64,000 bases of DNA. Origin: a virus. The notes under the pieces were generated by a model, which was not told where the DNA came from, searched no databases, and saw only the letters and a program-made list of their open reading frames with translations. Of the stretch, positions 1-7,409 are shown piece after piece. Each line of letters opens with the position of its first letter. The first letter of the stretch is position 1. The position numbers and the translations under genes are program-made. Location: the IMG/VR virus record IMGVR_UViG_3300020463_000014, positions 1 through 64,000 of that record; one strand, written 5' to 3'.

Positions 1-80
1 GGTACGTTGGGTACGCCATTTGTTAAGTCAATTTCTCTTGTAACTACTGCCGGAGACTCTGATGGTGTGTATATTGCCAT
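1..80 (-). CDS. 18: Tail sheath protein gp18, N-terminal 26 codons only
   Basis: The window begins inside this gene. Reading the minus strand from the ATG at 80-78 gives MAIYTPSESPAVVTREIDLT followed by NGVPNV. This resembles the start of T4-like marine phage tail sheath proteins, which share an xxREIDLTxGV segment near the N-terminus. An AAAAGGAAA ribosome site lies just upstream and an exact T4-type late promoter lies about 65 bases upstream. The position directly after gene 17 matches the T4 order 16-17-18. The sheath is the contractile tube around the tail core. Most of the gene lies outside the window, so the call rests on 26 residues plus synteny. Confidence 0.8.
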   Translation of the reverse strand, partial: MAIYTPSESPAVVTREIDLTNGVPNV

Positions 81-145
81 GTCGTTTCCTTTTCCAATCT
101 AATAGAAATTATAAGTTTCATAATACGGTTATGTTCAATTAGTTA

Positions 146-153
146 TATTTATA
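146..153 (-). promoter_or_regulatory. T4-type late promoter for gene 18
   Basis: Exact TATAAATA on the minus strand in the gap between genes 17 and 18, 66 bases before the gene 18 start. In T4 this octamer is the -10-like element recognised by the gp55 sigma factor with the gp45 sliding clamp. The same octamer recurs before many other structural units in this window. Confidence 0.7.
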
Positions 154-172
154 TACATTTGATTTTAGAAGC

Positions 173-1795
173 CTACCACTTATTACCCCATTCTTCAATT
201 TGAATGCCTCGATCTGTCGGATCTAGTGACCAAGGTGTATCAGCTGGAGTTGTTATAGGAGCTGATCCTAATCCATCGTCGACGAATCCCCAATCTAAAA
301 CATCATCTTCTATTTCTTTCATTCTCTGTTGAAACATAAGATCTCGTATACTAATATCAGTTAATTCACCAAATGCACTAGTACCGGCAAAATATCCAAA
401 CATAATTAAATTCATAACAATATCATCATGATTACCATCTGATGCTTCATACGACTGGCCTCTTGCAGTAAATGTAGAAATTTCTATGATTGTATCTTCA
501 TCTACAATTTCAAGTTTATTATTTTCTAGTAAATCTTTAAATGAAGAACATCCAATTCGTTTTACTTTACGAGTCATAAGAATACCAAGCGCATCCGCTT
601 TAATAGCTGATTCAACAAACATATTTTCATATTCTAATTCATGGTATAAACCATTACACACAACCATTCCAGCATCATTTGATTCTATTACAACCATCGC
701 TTGATTATAGGAATTTGCATACTTATATATAATATTAGGGAAGAGGAGAGGAGAGATAAGATTATTGCGATATACAGCAACCTGCTTAAACGGCTCCGCG
801 CTAATATCGATTACACTAAAAGTACTATAGTCCTGTCCTCTTCCTTTAGCAACATCAACTAACATTACATAATTGTGATCTTTGATTAGTTGATTATAAA
901 CTTTTACACCATCCTTCGTAATTTCTAATGGATCATGTCTTCTTAATTCAAGAAGTGTGTTAGCATTAATAAGAGTATCTCCTGTACCAAAGAATGTGTT
1001 TCCAAACTCTTGATCAAATTGTACAGGCGAAGTATTGGCTACTGTAGCTTTTTTCCACTCTTCGTCTCTTCCTGGAACATCCCACCAGTCAACTCGAAAT
1101 GGAATGAATTCATTTGTTTCTTGTATTGCACCTTCCCATATTTTATGAAAAACATTACCTAAACCGTTTGCTGTAGATGTAATAATAACTTTTGTATCTT
1201 TACCTGATGATACAACTGGATAAGTTGAAGTATAAAACTCTGAAGCTCGTTCAACAAATGCAAACTCGTCAAGGTAAAGAAGATTAACTGACATACCGCG
1301 AATAGATGATCCTGATGTTGCAGCAGCAACAATCCTTGAATTATTACTAAATTCAATAGATCCTTTGTTAAGAGCTTTACATCCTGGCTGTAAAAAGAAT
1401 GGTAAGTTTTCTAGCATGAGTGTAACTCTACCAAGCATTTCACGAGCGGTAGCACCTTTGTTTGCCATAACAGCAATAACTTTTTCGCTATTAAAAAGTG
1501 CAAACCAAAGTAGATATGCCACTGATGAAATAGATTTACCAGATTGCCGGCATGCTAAAACAATATTAAATCTGTTTGTATTAAAATGATTAAACATTTT
1601 TTCTTGATATGGGTATAGATCAAATGGAACTAAACCTTTATCAAGGTGAATTACTTTACAATATTTTCTTGCAAAGTATGTAGGATCTTGCATGCATTTA
1701 GCATATTCTTTAACTTCATTATTTGTCCAATTAGTAACAACACCATCACGTTTAACACTTGGGTTGCCTAAATAAGAATCATTCTTTTCCATCAT
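173..1795 (-). CDS. 17: Terminase large subunit gp17 (packaging ATPase and nuclease)
   Basis: T4-like large terminase of 540 aa, which pumps DNA into the prohead and cuts concatemers. An N-terminal ATPase carries a Walker A-type loop ACRQSGKS at residues 81-88 and a Walker B segment LLYLDE near 171-176. The C-terminal RNase H-like nuclease shows acidic motifs MLVDVAKGRGQD near 313, VIESNDAG near 375 and DGNHDDIV near 457. It is shorter than T4 gp17 (610 aa) but all catalytic motifs are present. The gene overlaps the 3' end of gene 16 by 17 bases. Two adjacent ATG codons are possible starts and neither has a strong ribosome site, so the first residue is uncertain. Confidence 0.97.
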   Translation of the reverse strand: MMEKNDSYLGNPSVKRDGVVTNWTNNEVKEYAKCMQDPTYFARKYCKVIHLDKGLVPFDLYPYQEKMFNHFNTNRFNIVLACRQSGKSISSVAYLLWFALFNSEKVIAVMANKGATAREMLGRVTLMLENLPFFLQPGCKALNKGSIEFSNNSRIVAAATSGSSIRGMSVNLLYLDEFAFVERASEFYTSTYPVVSSGKDTKVIITSTANGLGNVFHKIWEGAIQETNEFIPFRVDWWDVPGRDEEWKKATVANTSPVQFDQEFGNTFFGTGDTLINANTLLELRRHDPLEITKDGVKVYNQLIKDHNYVMLVDVAKGRGQDYSTFSVIDISAEPFKQVAVYRNNLISPLLFPNIIYKYANSYNQAMVVIESNDAGMVVCNGLYHELEYENMFVESAIKADALGILMTRKVKRIGCSSFKDLLENNKLEIVDEDTIIEISTFTARGQSYEASDGNHDDIVMNLIMFGYFAGTSAFGELTDISIRDLMFQQRMKEIEDDVLDWGFVDDGLGSAPITTPADTPWSLDPTDRGIQIEEWGNKW

Positions 1796-2171
1796 CTAAT
1801 CTATCTGTAATATCAATTACGTTATCATTCTTAACAGGGTTATTCATATCTTGTAACATTCTTTGTAAATCTACAGTAGATCCTACAAATAAATTATTTG
1901 TAGTTCCTTCAGGAGCTGTTACCTGCAAAACATCTTTCTTTTCAAATTCTTTCTTTTTCTTATGTAAATCCATAAGACGGTCATTTACATCTGAAACATT
2001 TTTAATCATACCAGACACAACTTCAAAAGCTCGAGGATGTTCGAGATTTCTAGCTACTTCAATCATATCCTCAAGTGCAGCATTACCTTTTTCGATTAAA
2101 TCGTAATATGTTTTACGAGAATAATCGAAGTCATCTTCTGGTAAATTGTCTGATTTTTTCCAATCACTCAT
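1779..2171 (-). CDS. 16: Terminase small subunit gp16
   Basis: A 130-aa protein resembling gp16 of T4-like marine phages, in particular the central helical segment with EHPRAFEVVSGMIKNVSDVN near residues 48-67 followed by a lysine-rich coiled-coil stretch (LHKKKKEFEKKD). The small terminase forms a ring that recognises DNA and regulates the gp17 motor. It lies directly upstream of gene 17 and overlaps it, as in T4. Its ATG follows the stop of the preceding small gene with no gap (TAAATG), so translational coupling is likely; no strong Shine-Dalgarno sequence is visible. Confidence 0.93.
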   Translation of the reverse strand: MSDWKKSDNLPEDDFDYSRKTYYDLIEKGNAALEDMIEVARNLEHPRAFEVVSGMIKNVSDVNDRLMDLHKKKKEFEKKDVLQVTAPEGTTNNLFVGSTVDLQRMLQDMNNPVKNDNVIDITDRLDDGKE

Positions 2172-2411
2172 TTATTTAGCTTTTCTTGTTCCACCAATTA
2201 AACCAGCCATAGAATTTTCTGGTCCAGTTGGTCCGCTTTTCATTTTATTCATATGGTCACGAGCAGCTTGTGATATATCAATTCTATCTGGTTGCACTTC
2301 ACGCGCTTTCTTAGATTTATTTGTAGTAACATTTGGTGGTTGATTTCTGCCATAAGGATCCGTTAAGCTACCAATAACCGATTCTGTAGAATATTCTTTA
2401 AATGATAACAT
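2172..2411 (-). CDS. Small basic protein with possible capsid-targeting leader
   Basis: A 79-aa protein of unknown function. It starts MLSFKEYSTES, which resembles the MKTYQEF-type leader of T4 internal proteins and other prohead-packaged proteins, although the strict gp21 protease motif (hydrophobic-x-Glu) is not evident. The remainder is polar and basic, with a KKAREVQPDRIDISQAARDH helix-like segment and a Lys/Arg-rich C-terminus. AAAGGA precedes the ATG at a useful distance. It sits between a glycine-zipper protein with a similar leader and gene 16, an addition to the T4 order 15-16. Real gene by context; capsid packaging is an inference. Confidence 0.75.
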   Translation of the reverse strand: MLSFKEYSTESVIGSLTDPYGRNQPPNVTTNKSKKAREVQPDRIDISQAARDHMNKMKSGPTGPENSMAGLIGGTRKAK

Positions 2412-2432
2412 TATTAATTCCTTTATATTTAT

Positions 2433-3053
2433 TTACGGTGCTTTTCGACCAGTTACGGCTGCATGAGCATTTTTATACATATTTCTAACAGCTTGTGCTC
2501 GTACTGATGGCGCCGCTCTTTTTTGAGCTTTTTGCTGAGTTCTCCAATTTTTAGCTGCTCTTTTTGCAGCATTTTTTACTATTGTCGCATGTTGCTTAAA
2601 ATCAGAATTATCATGAGAAATAGTTGTTGGTTTGCCATCGACACCTCTTAAAACTTTTTTTCCAGTAGAAGTTTTCATAACTTTACCATGATCTGGATGA
2701 ACCACCGATGATGGTGGTGTAGGTTTCATTGCTTCCATACCAGCACGACCAACACTTTTTGCTACTTTTTTAATTCCTCTTCCGGTTGCGTTTACCGCTC
2801 TTTCACCACGTTTTCCATCACCAGTAATAAAGTTGCCAATTTTTCCTCCAATGTTTCCACCAACACTTGCACCTGCAACACCACCTGTGCCAAATCCAAT
2901 AGCATTACCAATTCCAGGAGCAACCAAGCCGCCTGCAGTGCCACCAGCAATTGCTCCACCTAATCCACCAACAGCTGTACCAATCCCTTTACCAATAGCT
3001 TTACCTATTTTGCCTTCATTAAGTTCTTCTCTTAATTGAAAATATGTTTTCAT
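2433..3053 (-). CDS. Glycine-zipper protein with T4 internal-protein-like leader
   Basis: A 206-aa protein that I cannot assign to a family. The N-terminus MKTYFQLREEL resembles the T4 internal-protein leader MKTYQEFIAEA, and LRE at residues 8-10 fits the hydrophobic-x-Glu rule of the gp21 prohead protease. Residues about 16-85 form a long glycine zipper with repeated GxxxG spacing (GTAVGGLGGAIAGG, GGVAGASVGGNIGG), a pattern of membrane-inserting or tightly packed helices. The C-terminal half is strongly basic (RAAKNWRTQQKAQKRAA). The start overlaps the gene 15 stop as ATGA. A plausible but unproven reading is an internal head protein delivered with the DNA. A minor tail component is also possible. 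Confidence 0.8.
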   Translation of the reverse strand: MKTYFQLREELNEGKIGKAIGKGIGTAVGGLGGAIAGGTAGGLVAPGIGNAIGFGTGGVAGASVGGNIGGKIGNFITGDGKRGERAVNATGRGIKKVAKSVGRAGMEAMKPTPPSSVVHPDHGKVMKTSTGKKVLRGVDGKPTTISHDNSDFKQHATIVKNAAKRAAKNWRTQQKAQKRAAPSVRAQAVRNMYKNAHAAVTGRKAP

Positions 3054-3847
3054 TGTGATGAATCTCCGTAATATTCTGTGGCAGTTGTAAATCCAAAATC
3101 ACTAAACGGTTGAGCATTTGCTGGATTAGATGTAGTAATTTGTTTAACGTATAAACCATCAGAATCCGCTCCAGAAGTTAATAATGTGGTTTTGTCTATA
3201 TAAACATCGGTTGTAGTTTTCTTAATAATTCTATCTTGACGGATCGGTCCATGAAAATTAACTCTCATTCCAAAATCAAGAGTATAAATTATGGTTCTTC
3301 TTTGTTCTAATGATCCTTCAAAATCATCTTGAAATGCTACTGATTGTAAAGTAATTGGAACATCTTCTTTTATATCTTCAAATCCAGAAAGTGGTTTAAG
3401 AGTTAAGGTATATTGTGGATTAAAATATGGTAAAATTTGCTCAACAATTTGAAGAGCATCATCTTGTAACTTAGCATAAATGTTTAAAGAGAAAAATATA
3501 GTATATGGAGCTGGTGAATATATTTTATTTACATGAGTAGTACTTGCACCGTATGCTTTATTATAGTTATTATTCTTTGGAAGAATTCTTTCTGGATCAT
3601 AAGCTAATGAAGTAATTTCAAAAGACATTCGTGGTAACTTTAAAGCCACTTTAGTATTGTCAACTAAAGATGGATTTTCTCTAATTCTTTCTAAATATTT
3701 ATCTTTTGGTGCATATGCTAAAGGCACTTTTGTTTGGTCTATTATAGAACCATTTTTTGCAGTCCTTTGAACATGAATATCGTTAAATATTGTGCCAAAT
3801 GTAGCAACAGCTTTTCTAATTCTTTCGTGATAAAAATATTGAAACAT
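3050..3847 (-). CDS. 15: Proximal tail sheath stabilisation protein gp15
   Basis: A 265-aa T4-like gp15, the ring that caps the finished tail tube and sheath and joins the tail to the head. Recognisable parts are the N-terminus MFQYFYHERIRKAVATFGT, the PLAYAPKDKYLERI segment near residue 42, the LPRMSFEI strand near 71 and the YTLDFGMRVNFHGPI segment near residues 188-202. The start overlaps the gene 14 stop as TAATG, which indicates translational coupling. Order 13-14-15 is as in T4. No unusual features. Confidence 0.94.
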   Translation of the reverse strand: MFQYFYHERIRKAVATFGTIFNDIHVQRTAKNGSIIDQTKVPLAYAPKDKYLERIRENPSLVDNTKVALKLPRMSFEITSLAYDPERILPKNNNYNKAYGASTTHVNKIYSPAPYTIFFSLNIYAKLQDDALQIVEQILPYFNPQYTLTLKPLSGFEDIKEDVPITLQSVAFQDDFEGSLEQRRTIIYTLDFGMRVNFHGPIRQDRIIKKTTTDVYIDKTTLLTSGADSDGLYVKQITTSNPANAQPFSDFGFTTATEYYGDSSQ

Positions 3848-4899
3848 TATGGATCCTCTGCATCACCAAATGGGTTACCTTCAGAAAAATCTAAAAAGTC
3901 TATAGATGCTGTTGAATTAGCATCAAATATATCGTTTTGTGCTGAAAGATAACCAGTGTCTTCATTAATTGAAAGAATAGTTCGTGTTCTTGGATATAGG
4001 TATGTGTTTGAATCTACATTTCTTCCATAGAACACATTGAATGGGAATACAAACTGATCATCAGGTCTATCATTAACAATTGTTTTACCAACCGTAAATC
4101 CAATTAATCCAGTTGCACCTGCTCCATTTGAATCAAGAGCGCTATCAACACCAACATGTCCGAGTACAAGTGTTCGAGTAGTAGGACTATATTCAATAAC
4201 TTCTCCAACAATTTTAGGATGTCTACCAGTAATAGTTCTAAGTGCCGAATCAATCTGATAAATATTTTCTCCAACAAAGAAGTCTACACCACCTTCCATT
4301 CTATCACTATCACCAAAGAGAACACCATTTTGATTACGTGCTGAATCAAGACCAAGCGTAATATTTGCTGCATCATTTTCAATACTATCAATTGTTTCTA
4401 TTCCAGTATCTAGATCTTCTCCACTATATACAAATAGCTCACAACGTAAATTATATGTTGGAACATTATTTAACTGATAAAACGGTTGCTCATGTTCGAC
4501 ATGCATAATTTCAAACATTGAATTAGAAAGTGGAAGATATAATACATCACCTTCTCTTGGTCTTTCTGATGAAATTTCATTTGCGTTTTGTTCAACAACA
4601 TGACGCCATCTTCTACGCGATACTACAAAATTAGCAGCGTCTCTGATTTCAACACCAAATTTTGTAAAGAGATCTCCTTCTCCATCAAATCCCTGTTGAT
4701 TCTCAATATACATTTCAATCTTATATGCAGTAGAAAAACGAGAAGGAACATCTTCACCCAAAATTTTATCTTCATTGACGATTTCACGCGGCATGTAATA
4801 AACATCTTGACCATAGATTTTTAACGATTCTATGATAATATCTTCGTATAAATTTTGTTCATTTACCGGTTTATCGGCAAAAAAGAGATTCTTTGCCAT
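3847..4899 (-). CDS. 14: Neck protein gp14
   Basis: A 350-aa homologue of gp14 of T4-like marine phages, one of the two head-completion proteins that seal the portal after packaging and bind the tail. The conserved N-terminal block includes EDIIIESLKIYGQDVYYMPR near residues 20-39, ILGEDVPSRFSTAY, and FTKFGVEIRDAANF. An AGGATAA ribosome site precedes the ATG. It lies three bases after gene 13. The C-terminal half carries many Asp-Ser pairs (DSALDSN, NVDSN), a trait shared with several other virion proteins here. Confidence 0.95.
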   Translation of the reverse strand: MAKNLFFADKPVNEQNLYEDIIIESLKIYGQDVYYMPREIVNEDKILGEDVPSRFSTAYKIEMYIENQQGFDGEGDLFTKFGVEIRDAANFVVSRRRWRHVVEQNANEISSERPREGDVLYLPLSNSMFEIMHVEHEQPFYQLNNVPTYNLRCELFVYSGEDLDTGIETIDSIENDAANITLGLDSARNQNGVLFGDSDRMEGGVDFFVGENIYQIDSALRTITGRHPKIVGEVIEYSPTTRTLVLGHVGVDSALDSNGAGATGLIGFTVGKTIVNDRPDDQFVFPFNVFYGRNVDSNTYLYPRTRTILSINEDTGYLSAQNDIFDANSTASIDFLDFSEGNPFGDAEDP

Positions 4900-4902
4900 A
4901 AG

Positions 4903-5667
4903 TTATCCTACAAATAAATCAATGGGTAATTCAAATTCTAGTCTGAGTTTTTCATCTAATTGTTGTATTTCAATATTTGCATCATCATATATTTGTCTAC
5001 CATTTAGCATTACTCCACCTGGTAAAGTCATTCCTTCAAATTTCATGAGGTTTGATCCCCATTGCCTTTTAATTAAAGCAGTAGCATACATCTTTAACCA
5101 CATATCGTTAAAAATAGATTTAGTTCCTGATGTTGTTGATGGATCTACAAGAGCATAACATTCGGCTACAAGATAATCACCTTCTTTAATATCTCTATCT
5201 GAAAAGTCACCAAAAATATGTAATCTATTTTGTCTACGCTGATAAGATACCTGGGGAGTGCCATTTAGCGTCATATTAATAAGATCAAGATATTGTTTCA
5301 TTTGTACAAAGTAGTCTAAACCACCAGTAAAATTATTTAAATTTATCATGTCATTTAGCATCATTTGATATTTAATATCAAACATTCCTGCGCCAGTAGA
5401 TGAACCAACTCGAATAGGAAATAAATGAGTTACAAAAATAATATTATTTGCGACTGGAATGTATTTGTTTGTAACATCAGTTGCAGTAACTAAATGTTTA
5501 AAGTATGTTTTAACAGTAGCATCAGAATGATATTCTTGGTATACTTCAAGAGCTTCATCGATTCTATCATCAATTTGCTCATCAGCAACATTAATATCAA
5601 TTACAGGAGCACCTAGTTTACGTAAACAATATTCCTCTAACTCAGTTCGTGTGGTTACTATAGCCAT
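4903..5667 (-). CDS. 13: Neck protein gp13
   Basis: A 254-aa homologue of T4 gp13, the head-completion protein that works with gp14 at the portal-tail joint. The N-terminus MAIVTTRTELEEYCLRKLGA followed by PVIDINVADEQIDDRIDEAL is the family signature in marine T4-like phages. The C-terminus has the conserved LMKFEGMTLPGGVMLNG segment. It is the first gene of the neck and packaging unit. It has its own TATAAATA late promoter 31 bases upstream and an AGGATG ribosome site. Confidence 0.94.
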   Translation of the reverse strand: MAIVTTRTELEEYCLRKLGAPVIDINVADEQIDDRIDEALEVYQEYHSDATVKTYFKHLVTATDVTNKYIPVANNIIFVTHLFPIRVGSSTGAGMFDIKYQMMLNDMINLNNFTGGLDYFVQMKQYLDLINMTLNGTPQVSYQRRQNRLHIFGDFSDRDIKEGDYLVAECYALVDPSTTSGTKSIFNDMWLKMYATALIKRQWGSNLMKFEGMTLPGGVMLNGRQIYDDANIEIQQLDEKLRLEFELPIDLFVG

Positions 5668-5697
5668 ATTGACATCCTATTTAAATAGTCTTTGTAC

Positions 5698-5705
5698 TAT
5701 TTATA
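5698..5705 (-). promoter_or_regulatory. T4-type late promoter for the gene 13-17 unit
   Basis: Exact TATAAATA on the minus strand followed by G, in the 66-base gap between gene 13 and the 65-aa gene. It is 31 bases before the gene 13 ATG, a spacing shared with other late promoters in this window. It probably starts the neck and packaging transcript. Confidence 0.75.
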
Positions 5706-5733
5706 TAGTTTTTTGTTTTAACCTATTATTAAA

Positions 5734-5931
5734 TTAGCCATCTGACCAAGATTGAGCGGCAGCACCTGTTGGTGCGGCGCCACCGCCCGCAGGTGGACCA
5801 TATAACTTATTATTCGTAATTTTGGTTACTTTAGTAGATACTAAAACTCCACCATTTTGCACACGTTGAGCGCACCCTATTCCATTAAGACTATGAGGTG
5901 GTGAGGACGATACTGATACCATGAGTGCCAT
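5734..5931 (-). CDS. Small protein of unknown function, 65 aa
   Basis: A 65-aa protein at the end of the fibre transcription unit. It begins MALMVSVSSSPPHSLNGIG, contains NNKLYGPPAGGGAAPTGAA near its C-terminus, and ends in WSDG. It is Ser/Gly/Pro/Ala rich with no membrane segment. Its ribosome site, AGGATAGGAT, is strong, and it lies 15 bases after the 389-aa virion-type gene, so it is probably translated. A minor structural or capsid-decorating role would fit the neighbourhood, but nothing in the sequence proves it. Confidence 0.65.
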   Translation of the reverse strand: MALMVSVSSSPPHSLNGIGCAQRVQNGGVLVSTKVTKITNNKLYGPPAGGGAAPTGAAAQSWSDG

Positions 5932-5946
5932 TTATATTATCCTATC

Positions 5947-7113
5947 CTATGCATAAGGTACATTATCTTCTGGAAATGCATAACATGCATTTACATCAGC
6001 CTCATATCCATATACATAACCACATTTATGAGGTTTAACAATTCGATATCTAGTAGTACCCTCTAATATTACATCTCCATCATCACCAGCATTATCTGAT
6101 ATTCTATACATATTCATCATTCTACCGCGCCTTGGATTTTTATTAATCGCAGTAGCCGTGGTGATCCCCGCAAGCCTAAGCGAATGATGACCAATAAATT
6201 GCACAGGAGTTAGTTGATGAATAGGTGCATCTCCACCAGATACATTAAAATGTTCTTGATTAAGAGCAGGAGGTGGACTTATAGTGGAATACTGTCGAGA
6301 TGAAGTATGATCCACACCAAAATGAAAATTTGCATTGTGTGGAGAAAATTCTGCAGTTCTTACAACACCATTATAATCAATATATCTAGGTTGACCAACT
6401 CCGAAATGAGCATAATTTGAATTAGTTTCAGCAGGAACAGGATTGTCCATAACATTCATCCATGCAGAATGTATAAGAACAGAAGGACAATATGTATCAT
6501 CTACACTATATGCCCAGTTATCTATTGTTGGAGCATATTCAAGATCATTAAGAACAAACCACCCATGATCACGATCAGTATCTGTCCCGCCATTATAAAA
6601 TCCTTCACTAGCAGATACTTTAAACATAAAGGTAGTATCATTTGCAATCATATGAATGGCTTTTACAGCAGCACCATACGCCCCACCTACTCTATTATAA
6701 CCAGCATTGGTATTACCGCCTATACCAACAGAGGTACTTGATGTAGGGGTTGAATTGTTGCCATTATCATCATAAACATTCACTCTCCAACCATCAGCAG
6801 CGTCAACATTTATTATAATTTTATAACTCGGAGTATATCCAGCGGTTTGACCTGTTGCATAATGTTTTTTGTAAAAAATTACTTGACCAGATGCTGATCC
6901 GCCACTGGCTGATATCGTGTGGTAAATACCACTTGTTGGATTTGTGCCAGCATAGTTACCTGCTGAACCGTTAAATCCAGTGGTTCCAGTTGCTTTAGCG
7001 TCATTGCGCCAATCACTACCTTCTAAAAAATCTGCGATACTATAACACATGTCTCTTACATCATAATTATAGTTTGATCCTGGATTTCTAGGAGTTCCGT
7101 AAAAATATGCCAT
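5947..7113 (-). CDS. Virion-associated protein of unknown function, 389 aa
   Basis: The reading frame stays open upstream to 7143, but the start is best placed at the ATG at 7113. There it overlaps the preceding stop as TAATG behind a GGGGGAGAAGGA ribosome site and gives MAYFYGTPRNPGSNYNYDVR. The protein is rich in Gly, Asn, Thr and aromatics, has few lysines and no membrane segment. Near the C-terminus it has RRGRMMNMYRISDNAGDDGD and TTRYRIVKPHKCGYVYGY. It is in the fibre module directly before a small gene and the neck genes. The composition suggests a beta-rich virion surface protein. I do not recognise a defined domain. Confidence 0.8.
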   Translation of the reverse strand: MAYFYGTPRNPGSNYNYDVRDMCYSIADFLEGSDWRNDAKATGTTGFNGSAGNYAGTNPTSGIYHTISASGGSASGQVIFYKKHYATGQTAGYTPSYKIIINVDAADGWRVNVYDDNGNNSTPTSSTSVGIGGNTNAGYNRVGGAYGAAVKAIHMIANDTTFMFKVSASEGFYNGGTDTDRDHGWFVLNDLEYAPTIDNWAYSVDDTYCPSVLIHSAWMNVMDNPVPAETNSNYAHFGVGQPRYIDYNGVVRTAEFSPHNANFHFGVDHTSSRQYSTISPPPALNQEHFNVSGGDAPIHQLTPVQFIGHHSLRLAGITTATAINKNPRRGRMMNMYRISDNAGDDGDVILEGTTRYRIVKPHKCGYVYGYEADVNACYAFPEDNVPYA

Positions 7114-7397
7114 TATCCTTCTCCCCCTGTCCATTCTACCCATACATTATTTTCATCTTTTAAAGATGATACACCAAAAGTTACAATTTCTAATGGTGAC
7201 CTTAGAGAAAACACACCCATTGTACTTCCGTCAAAATTTTCTACTAAATAGTCTATATTCATATTTGCTTTATTATATTCAGCACCGTCTTTATATCTAT
7301 AAACTTTAAAGTCAGTAATATAATTATCTGCAGCAGAATCATTATTAAGACTATGCCTATGTCTAACTGCTAATTTTTCCGCATCGGTTAATGCCAT
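7113..7397 (-). CDS. Small virion-module protein, 94 aa
   Basis: A 94-aa protein starting MALTDAEKLAVRHRHSLNND. Residues about 24-85 look like mixed beta strands (DFKVYRYKDGAEYN, GVFSLRSPLEIVTFGVSSL). AGAGGAC precedes the ATG. It lies 12 bases after the 589-aa cupredoxin-bearing gene and overlaps the next gene by one base (TAATG), so these genes are co-transcribed and translationally coupled. A fibre accessory or assembly role is possible. No family recognised. Confidence 0.75.
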   Translation of the reverse strand: MALTDAEKLAVRHRHSLNNDSAADNYITDFKVYRYKDGAEYNKANMNIDYLVENFDGSTMGVFSLRSPLEIVTFGVSSLKDENNVWVEWTGGEG

Positions 7398-7409
7398 TTT
7401 GTTGTCCTC

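Noticed and set aside
2426-2433. AATAAATA motif before the 79-aa gene as a late promoter
   Set aside because: One mismatch to TATAAATA and only 15 bases from the ATG, too close to leave a transcribed ribosome site; not listed as a promoter.
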